From Mactromeris polynyma (taxonomy: Eukaryota > Mollusca > Bivalvia > Venerida > Mactridae), in the NCBI GenBank assembly GCA_032209605.1, contig JASFXZ010000040.1, positions 372,001 to 436,000 of the forward strand: a stretch of 64,000 bases of DNA, read 5' to 3'. Below, piece after piece: positions 36,401 to 47,400 of the stretch. Numbering within the stretch: the first letter of the stretch is position 1; every line of letters starts with the position of its first letter. The translations under genes were made by a program, and so were the position numbers. The notes under the pieces are model-generated. The model had not been told where the DNA came from. It searched no databases and saw only the letters and a list, made by a program, of their open reading frames with translations.

Positions 36401-39400
36401 TTATTATTGTATCGTAAAATGTTGTTTAATGTGGCGCTTTCCCACACGTTACACTATTTGTCGGCACATCAACAACAATCTAAAATTTTACGATCTGTTC
36501 ATGTCTAGCTGTTCTTTGTTACATAGTTATATGATTACGTTCATGTAATAACATTCACCAGACCAATGCTTAACAACTTTAAAGATTAAAAAGTCTCTTA
36601 AGTCATGTATGTCATGATTTATATTGTTGTTGTTTTATCTATAAACTAGAGACAAGTGCTAATCAGTTCATCTACTGTCTGCCAGAGATGTAATCGAGTT
36701 TTACAAAATGTTATTTCACAATCTTTCTGAAAAACGGAATATGTATTGCAGAAATGTTAATTTTTTCAAAACCGTTTTCACAAATTTGATATCTCAATCC
36801 GTTGTTGAGATATTAACGATTTCCCACAGTTCCCATGTATTTTCCCCATTACCCACGTTATCGACGATGAACCAGTTATAATAGGACATGATTGTTGGGA
36901 GTAGAATATAGATGTGTCGAAACAACAGTAGCTTACAGAAATCATTGGTCCATGCAGCAGTAGAAATTTAGAACACGACTAAGATTTTTTTTACTTAAGA
37001 AAATCTTAGGAAAGAAATATCTTAAGTAATATATTGAATATAACTTTAAGATAAAATATTTTTTATCCTTGCGTAAGGAAAAAAATGTCTTAAGGAAAAA
37101 CTTAAGAAATATCTTAAGATGTATATTGAATACGGGCCCTGGTCCTTTGCTAACTTTCCTGACTGCTTGTCGGATATAAAGAATCTTTCTGTCAAGTAAT
37201 ACTGAGTCAAGAGTCTTGACCCTGTAATTATTTAAAGACGAGCTTGAATAAAAAAATACCCAAACAAAAGGGATTTATAACCAATAATTGTGAAAAGCAA
37301 ATTAGTTAAGCATAATATTTGTATAGCTTTTCACGATGAGGACGCATAAAACTAGCAAAAGCCTGCTTCACGAGGTGGAACTTTTAGAAATATAAGAATG
37401 AAGTATTTGTCTTTCTTTTTTTCTCGTTTGTTGCCCTTTTTCCCTTTTTTTTGCTTTATTTTTACAGAGCATTGCCGAGGCAGCTGCCTCGGTTGCCTCA
37501 ATTGAAGCTACATTCTTTTAGTTCATGAAAACCATCATGTTTTTTTGTAAACAAAAGTTCAAGTGAAGCAATTAATGACCAATTTGTTACTCTACTTTTT
37601 TTCCGTTGTTCTCATTTCTCCGTTTCTCCGTTTTTATAACTGGTTAAAAGGTTCATTTTAAAGAATATGATGCAATTTGACATATGAAATACAAACGACA
37701 GGGTAATTTCACCTCTTCGAACTCATAACTAACACCAGAGACAAGAAAATAGTAGAAATGAAATAATTCAAAGGGTCAATGTAGAAAAAGCGAATAGGGA
37801 ACGAATAAGTAACGAATAGGTAACAGGGTATCAGTCGAGCGCAGAAACTGGTACATATACGCTAACAAGGTTTTTTCAACTCTACAAACCTCGAGCTAAC
37901 ACCAGAGACCAGAAAAGAAATCATTCAAAAGGGTCAATGTAGAAAAAGCGAATAGGGAACGAATAGGGAACGAATCTGTAATGAATAGGTAACAGGGTAT
38001 CAGTCGAGCGCAGAACTGGTACATATGCGCTAACACGGTTTTTTCATATCAACAAACATAGAACTAACACCAGAGACCTGAAAAGAAATCATTCAAAAGG
38101 GTCAATGTAGAAAAAAGCGAATAGGGAACGAATAGGGAACGAATAGGGAACGAATAGGTAACGAATAGGTAACAGGGTATCAGTCGACCGCAGAAACTGG
38201 TACATGTGCACTAACAAGGTTTTTTCAACTCTACAAACCTCGAGCTAACACCAGGGACAAGAAAATAAATTATTTAAAAGATATAATGTAGAAAAGGCGA
38301 ATAGGGAACGAATAAGTAACGAATAGGTAACAGGGTATCAGCCAAACGCAGAAACAGGTACATATGCGCTAACAAGGTTTTTTCAACTCTACAAACCTCG
38401 AACTAACACCAGAGACCTGAAAAGAAATCATTCAAAAGGGTCAATGTAGAAAAAGCGAATAGGGAACGAATAGGGAACGAATAAGTAACGAATAGGTAAC
38501 AGGGTATCAGTCGACCGCAGAAACTGGTACATGTGCGCTAACAAGGTTTTTTCAACTCTACAAACCTCGAGCTAACACCAGGGACATGAAAAGAAATCAT
38601 TCAAAAGGGTCAATGTAGAAAAAGCGAATAGGGAACGAATAGGGAACGAATAGGTAACGAATAGGTAACAGGATATCAGTCGAGCGCAGAATTGGTACAT
38701 ATGCACTAACAGGGTTTTTCATATCAACAAACCTAGAACTAACACCAGAGACCTGAAAAGAAATCATTCAAAAGGGTCCATGTAGAAAAAGCGAAAAGGG
38801 AACGAATAGGGAACGAATAGGTAACGAATAGGTAACAGGGTATCAGTCGACCGCAGAAACTGGTACATGTGCGCTAACAAGGTTTTTTTTCAACTCTACA
38901 AACCTCGAACTAACACCAGAGACCTGAAAAGGAATCATTCAAAAGGGTCCATGTAGAAAAAGCGAATAGGGAACGAATAAGTAACGAATAGGTAACGAAT
39001 AGGTAACAGGGTATCAGCCGAGAACAGAAACTGGTACATATGCGCTAACAAGGTTTTTTCAACTCTACACACCTCGAGCTAACACCAGGGACATGAAAAT
39101 AAATAATTTAAAAGATGCAATGTAGAAATGGCGAATAGGTAACGAATAGGTAACGAATAGGTAACGAATAGGTAACGAATATGTAACGAATAGGGAATAA
39201 GTAACGAATAGGTAACGAATAGGGAATAGGGAATAAGTAACGAATATGTAACGAATAGGGAATAGGGAATAAGTAACGAATAGGGAATAGGGAATAAGTA
39301 ACCAACTTGACGACCCTACATGCGGATACGTATGCAGATGCGCGTAAATGGAAACGAATTTTGAACTTTTGTTAACATTTAGTCAGTCTTGCCAATCGAT

Positions 39401-41808
39401 ATAAGTATATATTTGTCATTCAAAATTGGGAACTGTATGTGTGTCAGTTACGAGCTAATGATTGACAGGTCTGAAGCTTTTAATTAGCCAAGCCTTGCCT
39501 ATTTCCGACGAGACACAATCGTCCGTTAGCGTCACGGCGTCCTAGTATTCACAATGACGGACCATGTGAACCGGAAATACTATATCGTCTTATAGGCGCT
39601 CGCATCAAACAATGTACGAGTCATTGATCCAAGTCAGAATGATGTTTGATTTTTAATATAGCATTATCCATACCAACATTCCCTGATAACAAACCTTTAT
39701 ACCATGCAACGATGCTGTATGAGAAGACCTGTATGCACTTCAACATGTTCTGTATAAAAAAAATTAATATAAAAAATGAGAAAATGAAGAATAAGTTACT
39801 ATATAAAACTATATAATATAATGAGCGCCGCTGTATGATTTCCAACCTTTTCCATAAAACGTCACATGCGACGTCACCATGTACGGACAGTAAACATTAG
39901 TTGTCCTATATGGCAGTATGAAAACAAAGTGACCATATGGAATAAATAGTGTTTCCTGCTTGCAAATAGTGACATCACATGTTGCGCTGTCTCGAAATGA
40001 CGTCATTAACAGAAGAGGTTGTAAATCCCATACCGGCGCCCATATAAACGGTTATGTTTACGCTCAGTCCTAAAACTTTAGGTCATTGTGGAAGGGGTAG
40101 ATTGCAAATCAGAATGGTAAGGGAGCTTCCATTTTATATATTTATTTATTTATTAAAGGCTCTTCTTTGTACAAGCATAAATAAACATAGATGTTAGACA
40201 ATAAAGAGCATAAAAACATTGCACAAAGCAATTCAAATAAGAATTATAAGATACTATACAAGAATAAGCATCATACATAAAATAAACAAAGTGTGTACGA
40301 TATATTAAAAGACTACCGTGTAGTCAAACTGTTAACATAAATATTTCATTAAGACCATAATCGTGTGATTTAAAAACAAGCATTCACATAATCACATATA
40401 AAACATAAGAATGAGCCGACTTGGTTTTTATACTCATGCTCTGGCGTGCGATCTGGCATTTTCGTCATAAAGTCGATGTCGTCTTTGGCAGAAATTTAGC
40501 CTATGACAATTCGTTATTTGGGACGTTTTTGGATAAATGAAATGAACCTAAACTTGAATTTGGGTATCTTCTGTGGCATTTCATACGATAATTAATTAAT
40601 GTCATCTCAAATCATATAAATGCAGTTTTATTTTTTAGATGTGTATGTAAATATTGACTCACTTGGATATGTTACAGGGAATATGTATAATCAGGGAATA
40701 TGTATAATCCCTGAAAATTTCAGGGATTATGTATAATCCCTGATTCACTCAGGGAATATACATAATCCCTGAAAAAAGCAGGGATTATACATATTCCCTG
40801 ATTTGATGTCCAGATTTTTAGACATATTCCCTGAAATTGATTCTGTCTTTATTTTCTGGATTTACAAATCATTTTAAAGTAATTTCTGCAGTAAAACAAA
40901 CACACCTTTTCATTTGAAACAGTTTATTTCTGAAAGGACATCACATTTACATGTAACATATTAGATAGCTTCAGATTAAAACAAAGTTATATATATCTTC
41001 GGTGTCATTCGAAAAAGACTTAAGGGCCCTTTTGGAAAAAAGGGAACTAACATCTTTTTTGGAACGACACGGACGAAATGCTATTTTCATTCACAATGAA
41101 AGCATCTGGCATTTAATTTGTTCACATGTCACATAAAGTCAGTTATCTTAGTGCCCTTTTGGAAAATGGAGTATTTGCTCATTATCATCTCCGACAATGT
41201 TTTCACAGGTCATCTGTCAGTTCATTTGTTTTTACAGGGCTAGATCACCTTAGCCTTATTATTTAGTAGTTATCATTGTGTTGCATTATACTGCAAGCAG
41301 GTCATTGGTCAGTTTCCGCTGAAGCAATTTTTAACCAAATGACTGTTTGCTTTACAGTTGATGAAAACAAGTTCAAACAAATAAGAATAATGTAGGCACT
41401 TAAGTCCTGTTCTTTACAAGATTAAAAGAAAATGATTACTTAATTATACATAATTGACAACATAATCTGTTCACCTTGCACGGGGTGTTAAAAACTTCAA
41501 ACATAAAACCCGTGCAAACAACTATTAGCTAAAGACTTAATTACGTTTAATCAATTGGATAGATTAGTATGATTGCCGAAAGCAAAATGTAATGGAATTG
41601 TCAGTCATTGGCTGCAACGTGACCCAAGTCGAGATTCGAGGTAGAATTACCGTTTTTATTTAAGTAGTTACATTTATGTTATGTGTGATGTCTTTCAGGT
41701 ATTGATAACAAAATTAAGAGAGCTAAGAAGTTCGGACATTGGTTTCTCAAAGAAGATGGTACCTGTGACACAGAACAAATACAGAAAGTAATAACCAAGG
41801 CCACATGA
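27492..41808 (+). CDS. Type II membrane glycosyltransferase, Nucleotid_trans (PF03407-like) family
   Basis: The exons are 27492-28318, 30839-30963 and 41699-41808. Their 1062 nt give 353 aa, with phases 2 and 1 joining exactly. An in-frame TAA lies just before the ATG. The protein has a short basic tail, a TM anchor (about 19-40) and a luminal catalytic domain, as in Golgi glycosyltransferases. Family landmarks are EFDYVWFENP (185-194, the DxD region), NGGCIY (220-225), NDQTFL (264-269), ISNNWVIG and the C-terminal RAKKFGHWFL. The DxD motif reads E-F-D, so its first Asp is Glu. That may alter metal or donor binding. Relatives transfer sugars such as xylose or galactose from nucleotide donors; the substrate here is unknown. 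The 10.7 kb last intron contains a 7.9 kb transposon. The reading frame is intact around it, so the gene probably still works if that intron splices. Confidence 0.85.
30459..30560. repeat. Hairpin plus short (CAATG)n run in intron 1 of the glycosyltransferase gene
   Basis: CCCACATTTGCATATATACT (from 30460) pairs with its reverse complement ending at 30530, with about a 30 nt spacer rich in GCAGTG. A CAATG pentanucleotide run follows immediately (about 30533-30558). The rest of this 2.5 kb intron (28319-30838) is A/T-rich and holds nothing I can name. Confidence 0.7.
31390..31398 (+). repeat. Left 9 bp target-site duplication
   Basis: ACATGCGGA directly precedes the first base of the foldback element. 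It is identical to 39318-39326 and fixes the element's outer boundary. Confidence 0.92.
31420..32270 (+). repeat. Left-arm tandem repeats of the foldback element
   Basis: Units of about 140-170 bp each contain TTCTTTTCAGGTCTCTGGTG, GAGGTTTGTAGAGTTGAAAA, a GTTAGCGCATATGTACCAG-like word and ACTGATACCCTGTTACC. They are joined by runs of CTATTCGTTACC or CTATTCGTTCCC. About four to five units are present. Short open frames made of YSLFVT-like repeats come from the CTATTCGTTAC runs and are not genes. Confidence 0.9.
33106..33441. mobile_element. Palindromic MITE nested in the left foldback arm
   Basis: GTACTATAAGGGGTGTTTTT at the left is matched by AACACCCCTTTTAGTAC at the right. Inverted ends of about 95 bp surround a ~150 bp centre. 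The right foldback arm lacks it: there GGACCA runs straight into GGGCCCGTATTC (reverse-complement sense). It therefore inserted into the left arm after the arms became symmetrical. No coding sequence is present. Confidence 0.85.
33225..33238. promoter_or_regulatory. Perfect X-box (RFX-binding) motif inside the MITE
   Basis: GTTGCCATAGCAAC matches GTNRCC-NN-RGYAAC fully. It sits in the centre of the palindromic MITE, so any genomic copies of this MITE could spread RFX sites. Binding is untested. Confidence 0.4.
34370..34640 (+). mobile_element. Possible tRNA-derived SINE sequence
   Basis: Two stretches resemble RNA polymerase III internal promoters: GGTAGAGCACC followed by GGGGTCGAACCC (34390-34430), and TGTAGAGCGTC followed by GAGTTCGAACACC (34542-34592). 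Each has an A-box-like and a B-box-like word at roughly tRNA spacing. The sequence between them does not fold as an obvious tRNA gene. It lies in the central part of the foldback element. Confidence 0.35.
34970..35110. repeat. Cluster of short palindromes (TTCGTAAGAA/TCGTACGAACG)
   Basis: TTCGTAAGAA-AA-TTCTTACGAA lies at 35040-35061 and TCGTACGAACG-CT-CGTTCGTACGA at 35071-35094. ACGATCGTAAG and TTCGTAAGATCG occur nearby, and GATAAAAC appears on both sides. It resembles the palindrome-rich terminal region of a MITE whose other end is not identifiable. Confidence 0.6.
35955..36000 (-). mobile_element. Possible LINE 3' tail (CAGAA)n
   Basis: GAACAGAACAGAACAG is followed by ACATTTTATTAATACTTGTA. 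Read on the minus strand this is a T/A-rich 3' end finishing in (TTCTG)n, as seen for some LINEs. No coding part adjoins it. Confidence 0.25.
37740..39300 (-). repeat. Right-arm tandem repeats of the foldback element
   Basis: These are the same units as the left arm in inverted orientation, about nine copies by counting AACACCAG. They are followed by a run of GAATAGGTAAC/GAATAGGGAAT subrepeats that ends at the element terminus. Confidence 0.9.
39318..39326 (+). repeat. Right 9 bp target-site duplication
   Basis: ACATGCGGA directly follows the last base of the foldback element and is identical to 31390-31398. A perfect match indicates a fairly recent insertion. Confidence 0.92.
40669..40833. 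repeat. Array of 22 bp palindromes with exact 29 bp spacing
   Basis: Four full units start at 40692, 40721, 40750 and 40779. Each is 22 bp, bounded by CAGGG and CCCTG, with cores such as ATTATGTATAAT. Spacers are 7 bp and unrelated (AAAATTT, ATTCACT, AAAAAAG). A half unit precedes them (40675-40691) and another follows (about 40821-40832). The unit at 40721 is a 10 bp perfect inverted repeat around GT. The array lies in the last intron of the glycosyltransferase gene, outside the foldback element. Its function is unknown. Confidence 0.9.
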
Positions 41809-41834
41809 AGACTGGATTATAATGATGACCGTTA

Positions 41835-42075
41835 CATACTGATGCTCTTTATATACTGATGAATGTTGTATACTAAAGATCGTTGTATACTGATGATAGT
41901 TCTCAACTGATGTCTAATCTATACTGAAGATCGGTAAATACTGACGACTGTTATCTACATATGTCCATTCCATTCTGATGAGTGTTGTATATTGATGACT
42001 GTTGTCTACTGATGTTCAATCTTTTATTACAAAATGGGTTTTTATTACAAAATGGGTTTTTATTACAAAACGGGT
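41835..42075. repeat. Degenerate ATACTGATGA repeats and an 18 bp triplicate
   Basis: Downstream of the glycosyltransferase stop codon, words like TATACTGATGATNGTTGT recur about every 20-40 bp (41835-42010). An exact 18 bp unit, TTTTATTACAAAATGGGT, follows three times in tandem (42022-42039, 42040-42057, 42058-42075, the last with one change). It probably forms part of the 3' UTR or flank. Confidence 0.7.
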
Positions 42076-43070
42076 TGTAACAAGGGTATCCGTGTTCTAT
42101 TGACACATACAGTTTAACATCATATACATGTATGTTACTGACATAAAACACATTATGATACATTATTGTAACTGACCAATCCTATACTGAACTGTAATTG
42201 TACTAAAAAATAATGTTTTTGACATTATGTTGCATGAACATACCATGTAACAAGTTTGCATATGTCTATGACCAATTGAAAGCAGTTCTCAATTTGTACA
42301 CGGGCATTTATATTAGAATAGATTTGTACATTTATTTTGCTGTAAAGGCTGCTTAGTCAATTTCTATCTTAAAAACTGTCATATTAGTGATTATCAGGTA
42401 TCTTTTCATGTTTTGGCATATGATAATAACATTTATTTTGAAAATTTACAATAGATCAAATATGGTTTATAATTCTATGTGCATAATCACTCATACAGTG
42501 GTCTTGTTTCTCAAATTGTTAATGAACTATCTGCCACCTGTTTTAATATTATAAATGTTTTTTTAAACATGCTACTAATGTAATGCTGCATAATTGCACA
42601 TGTTAATATACATATTAACCCATTGAATATACTACAGATAAATGGTTATGATGTGCATATAGTATAACATATTAGCATGTTACAGACAAAGTAGCTATAT
42701 TGAAATATGATGATAATATCTGCATATAGTAAAACATAGACGAAATTCGCAGACAAAGTACTTATTTCATATTACGTAGTATACTGGTGCAAACCATGGA
42801 AGATATAGTTAAACAAACAGAACATCCCTACACAGATGAAACAGATCAAGATTGCCAAACAAACAATGATGTTAATCCTGAAATATTAATGTTATTTAAC
42901 ATACATGTAATGGCAGTTATTTTACAAACATATACTGGTGATATCATCCAATAAGTGTTATTAGTGCAAGTAGTATATTTCTATATCACCAATGACCATT
43001 TATGTATAATAATTCACTATGAACATGATAATGGGTTCTTATTCCAACTAAAGTTTATATGAATACTAAT
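42076..43070. other. Intergenic DNA
   Basis: A/T-rich sequence between the glycosyltransferase gene and the Harbinger remnant. No exon, RNA gene or structured repeat was recognised. Confidence 0.4.
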
Positions 43071-43074
43071 GTAT

Positions 43075-45193
43075 TCAGAAATGAGTATTACATATCTGCT
43101 GTCTTACTGCAGCACCATCAATATTTCCAGCATGACCATCTGTGTTTGCTTGACCATCTGGATCCACTTCATCTGTGGGTCCAACATCTTCTTTTTGGCT
43201 AATTGCTATATTATGTAGTTACAGTTACAGTTGCTGCTTTCTGGGTAGACATCCTTAATCCAGTTGATAAGCAGTAAAACCTTTTTTTCAGTATTCCAAA
43301 TGTCTGCTCTATAACGACTCTTCCTCGGCACAATGCGTTGTTATATCGCTGTTGATTGTTTTCTCGTACTACACTAAATCGGTGGTCATCAAGAATAACC
43401 TGAATCTCCCAACAGAATTCCTTGATATTCACCTGAAATACAGTATTCATATTGCTCACTCCCGAACCTGACTGTTACAATATCATCGGTGATCATAATT
43501 CGATTAATGTACGTTATCATATAATTTCTTGCTTGCTATGCAATTGTGTGTTTTTTCAGTGAATGCAATCCAAAACCGAATCACATCATTTTGAATTAAG
43601 AAGTCATTGACATTTTGTATTGCACTTATTGTTTGTGATGCCCAAATTACTTGTTAAAGTATTAGAGTATTCACATGAACTAGTATGAACTTATGTAAAA
43701 CTTCGTTTTTGCAATCTCTCATTCATTATTTGGATAGGCTTACATAGTTTGTTATATCTATATGCATATACATGTATATAGGCTTACATACGTCATAAAT
43801 ATTGTTTTACATGTCCTCACAATTACGGCTCGTTCTTCATTATTCCATATAAATAATACACTGCTTTGTTTATATTTGTTACTGATATCAGAAATATACC
43901 CATTATTTGAATAAAGTGATGGTCCATTGTCAATATATAAGTAGTGTAAATCAATGCATATATACGTCTCTCGAATTTGTCGCACAATCTACTGTCTCTA
44001 AAAATCCTCGAATCGTGAACAGCACCAGGCCATTTTACTGTACAGTTGGTTATCATGAAGTTTGCGTTACACGCCATCTGAAACAAACGTAGCCAATGTA
44101 CAGTTACCAATTTGCTAGTTTCATGTAGCCAAATAAATGCATGTCCTTTGACTTTCCAGTAAAATGAATTGTACATTTATAGCATGATACTTATAAATGT
44201 AATTATCGCATATTTGTGCACACTAGTACATGATATTGTTCCATGTTGTTAATTTATGTTATGCACTGATTATATGCAGTAAATACCACAAACAAGATTC
44301 ATTATTTTGTTATTATGTGACACTTACCTGTATGTTTAAGGAATCCTTTCCGGTTCACAAAATCTGCTTCATTTTGGGTAGGTGCCTGGATTTTAATGTG
44401 CGTGCAGTCTATAGCTCCGACAACATTTGGGAAACCTGTGAAAAGTAATACACATCACAACTTACTTCTAAAGGCATATAATGTCAGAATCAACCAAACA
44501 TCTTCAAAACATAGTTTGAAATGTGTTATGGGTGATATACATACACCTCAACCATCACATCTTACATAGATTCGTATACCAATGAAATACAGTAGTTGTA
44601 TATACATGCAGAAGAAATTGATTAAGTTGTCAATAGAAGTCGACATGTCCAATAGGTGATAACATATCAAACTAACTTATACAGTGTTTATAGATCTAGG
44701 TCTACTTCACTCACATGTATATCACAATATTTCAAATAATTAAAAGCATAGCAACGCGTATTTTTACATTGAAAGCAAAATACTCAAGACACAAACTGTA
44801 TATTTTTTGTCGAGTACTGCGAGCTACATCGCCACTCGGAAATTGTATGTACTCCCTCGATAATCTAGCAAGGGATGTTGACACCGCATGCACGCATCTT
44901 ATGACTGTGTTGGCAGACGATCCAACGGTGTCGCCAATCACTTGATAGAATGCTCCGGTGGCGATAAATCGCAGTGCAACTAACAGCTGCAATTCGCAGG
45001 CATCGCCCGACTCCTCCGTGTAGGTCTTCTCCAGGTCATCCCTCATCATATCAGTCAGTAGCATAATAGTTGCCAGTGAAAATCTATACCGGACCACGAT
45101 CTGAACCTCGCACATGTCTGCGATGGAAAATCGTGGCCTGATATTGCGTTCACGGCGCTGAATGCGTCGGCGGCGTCTCAGTCTCAACGCCAT
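43075..45193 (-). pseudogene. Harbinger/PIF (HARBI1-like) transposase, decayed
   Basis: The pieces in order on the minus strand are as follows. An N-terminal exon from 45193 carries an arginine-rich start and GAFYQVIGDTVGSSANTVIR. Exon 44435-44328 carries GFPNVVGAIDCTHIKIQAP, with the first catalytic Asp. The piece near 44077-43960 carries KWPGAVHDSRIFRDSRLCDK, with the second Asp. The piece 43453-43211 carries CRGRVVIEQTFGILKKRF, with the catalytic Glu. A C-terminal piece (about 43200-43075) ends with NTHF and a stop. Damage is clear: GILLGDSGYS runs into TGA TGA before the frame changes, KAATVTV meets a stop unless one base is shifted, and the exon 2 to exon 3 phase leads to TAA. The DDE triad is visible but the copy cannot make a full transposase. 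Confidence 0.85.
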
Positions 45194-45400
45194 TTTGATT
45201 CTGAGATCAAAATTGAGACAGCGTTCATCCTATCTCAGATTGTTTGAGACAGATCTCAAAATTGAGATGAGATTTATCTCAATTTTTTTTCAAGAGATGC
45301 AAATTGAGAATAGGCTCAAATTCTGACTCAGATTTGATCAAAATCTCAATATTGAGCTGAGATTTTGCTTTGAGATGCTTCGGGAGATCGGATCCAGGAT
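45194..45400. repeat. TCTCAAATTGAGA-type repeats beside the Harbinger copy
   Basis: Many overlapping ATCTCAAAATTGAGAT-like inverted words occur just upstream of the transposase start. They could be the subterminal region of the Harbinger element. A matching opposite end was not found near 43000, so the element boundary is open. Confidence 0.45.
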
Positions 45401-45889
45401 GCAGTCATCTCTTTGAGAAATGTAAAATTAAATTTCAGTTTATCCGCATCTGTTTTACAAGAATTATACGCGTTTAAAAATATTTGTTCCGTATTTTTTA
45501 AGTTCAATGTTATAAATTAATTTGCATTTAGCATCATTTCCGGTATGATTATTTTGACCCAGCTGACCTTGACTGAATTTAAGAATGAATCCATATCTAA
45601 CATTTTCGGTCCTCCATTTTCATATGTTTTGAAAATCATATTTCGGGATATTTTATGAGGTCACAGAAAGTCAAGCATATGAGTTTTAATTTTTTAATTC
45701 TCTGTTCTGTTGGATTATTTAAAACTGTGAGTGGATCTTAGTATAGATCAAGTATTTTATTCGGATCATTTGTAAGGTGTACATACCTAACGTTGAAGCC
45801 TCGTATGAAGTCAAAATGTGTTTTTGTTTGTTTTACATTACGTTTTATTTGTATGGCGCAGAGAACATATTTTAGGACAGTATTTTGAT
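45401..45889. other. Intergenic DNA
   Basis: No gene or structured repeat was recognised between the Harbinger flank and the LINE fragment. Confidence 0.35.
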
Positions 45890-46234
45890 ATATTGAATTT
45901 TAAACCGGATACCTGACTGATAAGTTGTGATAAGTTGCACTTTCTGTGCCATCTAAGAAAAAGCTTGCATCATCGGCAAACAACGTTTTTTTTATTTCGG
46001 TATTTTTAATGTTTAGTCCTTTTATGTTTTCTATTATTGTATATATTTTAAATATGGCGAAAATGGACAGCCTTGTCTTACACCCTTTTCGATTTTTTTT
46101 TAAATAGATGACCATTAATATTAATGCAACTTTTTGCGTCTCTGTAGAAGAGTATTATCCAATTTATTAACATATCTCCAAAAGCAAAGTATTCTAAACA
46201 TTTGACAGAAAATTTTGACATAAATGGACACGGA
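45890..46234 (-). mobile_element. LINE reverse-transcriptase fragment (CR1/L2-like)
   Basis: Two overlapping minus-strand frames encode consecutive parts of a LINE ORF2 palm domain. The first has LEYFAFGDMLINWIILFYRD and ININGHLFKK. The second has IENIKGLNIKNTEIKK and LFADDASFFLDG, the catalytic FADD box with both aspartates. A frameshift and loss of the usual GVRQGCPLSP region separate them. The fragment stops at the terminus of the adjoining DNA element, which suggests that element inserted into an existing LINE. Confidence 0.75.
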
Positions 46235-46299
46235 CCCAGTGAACCATTCGTTTCGGTGACGGCAACGTCTCCTATAAGTGTTGGTACGCAAGACGTTTT

Positions 46300-47400
46300 T
46301 ATCACGTGCTTAAGACGTTTCGCAGCAAATTGGAACACTGCAAGACGTCTGAAAAACGTTTTAAATACGTATTGGTAACCAAAACCATATGGACACTATG
46401 TGAAGACTTTGAAAAAAATATAGTAGACGTCTGCAATACGTTTTCATTACGTATTGGTTACAAAACCATATGGTCACTAAATGAAAAAAATGTTAAAACA
46501 ACAGTTGACGTCTGCCGTACGTTTTAAACACGTTTTGGTAACCAAAACCATATGGACACTAAGTAAAGACTTTTAAAAAAATACACATGACGTCTGCCAT
46601 ACGTTTCAAATACGTTTTGGTACTCAAAACCATATGGACACTATGTGAAGACTTTGAAAAAAATATAATAGACGTCTGCAATACGTTTTCATTACGTATT
46701 GGTTACAAAAACCATATGGTCACTAATTGAAAAAAAATGGTAAAAAATAGCTGACGTGTGCCTTACGTTTTAAATACGTATTGGTAACCAAAACCATATG
46801 GACACTATGTGAAGACTTTGGAAAAAATATATTAGACGTCTGCAATACGTTTTCATTACGCATTGGTTACAAAAACCACATGGTCACTAAATGAAAATAA
46901 TGGTAAAAAAAACAGTTGACGTCTGCCGTACGTTTTAAACACGTTTTAGTAACCAATACCATATGGACATTAAGTAAAGACTTTAAAAAAAATACACATG
47001 ACGTCTGCCATACGTTTCAAATACGTTTTGGTACTCAAAACCATATGGACACTATGTGAAGACTTTGAAAAAAATATAATAGACGTCTGCAATACGTTTT
47101 CTTTACGTATTGGTTACAAAAACCCTATGGTCACTAAATGAAAAAAATGGTAAAAAAACAGTTGACGTCTGCAATACGTTTTAAATACGTATTGGTAACT
47201 AAAACCATATGGACACTATGTGAAGACTTTGAAAAAATGTAATAGACGTCTGCAATACGTTTTCATTACGTATTGGTTACAAAAACCATATGGTCACTAA
47301 GTAAAGACTTTTAAAAAAAATACACATGACGTCTGCCATACGTTTCAAATACGTTTTGGTACTCAAAACCATATGGACACTATGTGAAGACATTGAAACC
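46300..47400. repeat. Left subterminal tandem repeat, ~82 bp unit
   Basis: Starts of the ACGTCTGC word recur at intervals of 79-84 bp (near 46425, 46507, 46588, 46671, 46752, 46835, 46918, 46997, 47081, 47163, 47246, 47327). Alternating variants (CTGCAATACG, CTGCCGTACG, CTGCCATACG) and the phrase AACCATATGG with GGACACTATGTGAAGAC or GGTCACTAAATGAAAA indicate a higher-order unit of two or three monomers. Confidence 0.9.

Larger units (their letters stand above)
31399..39317. mobile_element. 7.9 kb foldback-type transposon with long repeat-rich inverted arms
   Basis: The element begins AGGGTCGTCAAGTTGG and ends with the exact reverse complement. ACATGCGGA lies directly on both sides as a 9 bp target duplication. 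The arms are very long: 31399 to about 33660 on the left, broken by a MITE, and about 36970-39317 on the right. Outer arms consist of ~165 bp tandem units, more numerous on the right (about nine) than the left (about four to five), plus short GAATAGGTAAC-type subrepeats. Inner arms are unique (about 32550-33104 against 37139-37660). The centre (about 33660-36970) has no transposase frame, so the copy is non-autonomous. Tandem-repeat arms and a 9 bp duplication match Foldback or Mutator-like elements; the superfamily is not settled. Confidence 0.9.

Noticed and set aside
33443..37137. Separate nested transposon with GGGCCCGTATTC ends inside the foldback element
   Set aside because: The ends are an exact inverted pair, but both arms outside them are also inverted copies and no target duplication is visible. 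It is more simply part of the same foldback arms.
40669..40833. CRISPR array (regular palindromic repeats with spacers)
   Set aside because: Spacers are only 7 bp, the host is clearly eukaryotic and there are no cas genes. The regularity is real but it is not CRISPR.
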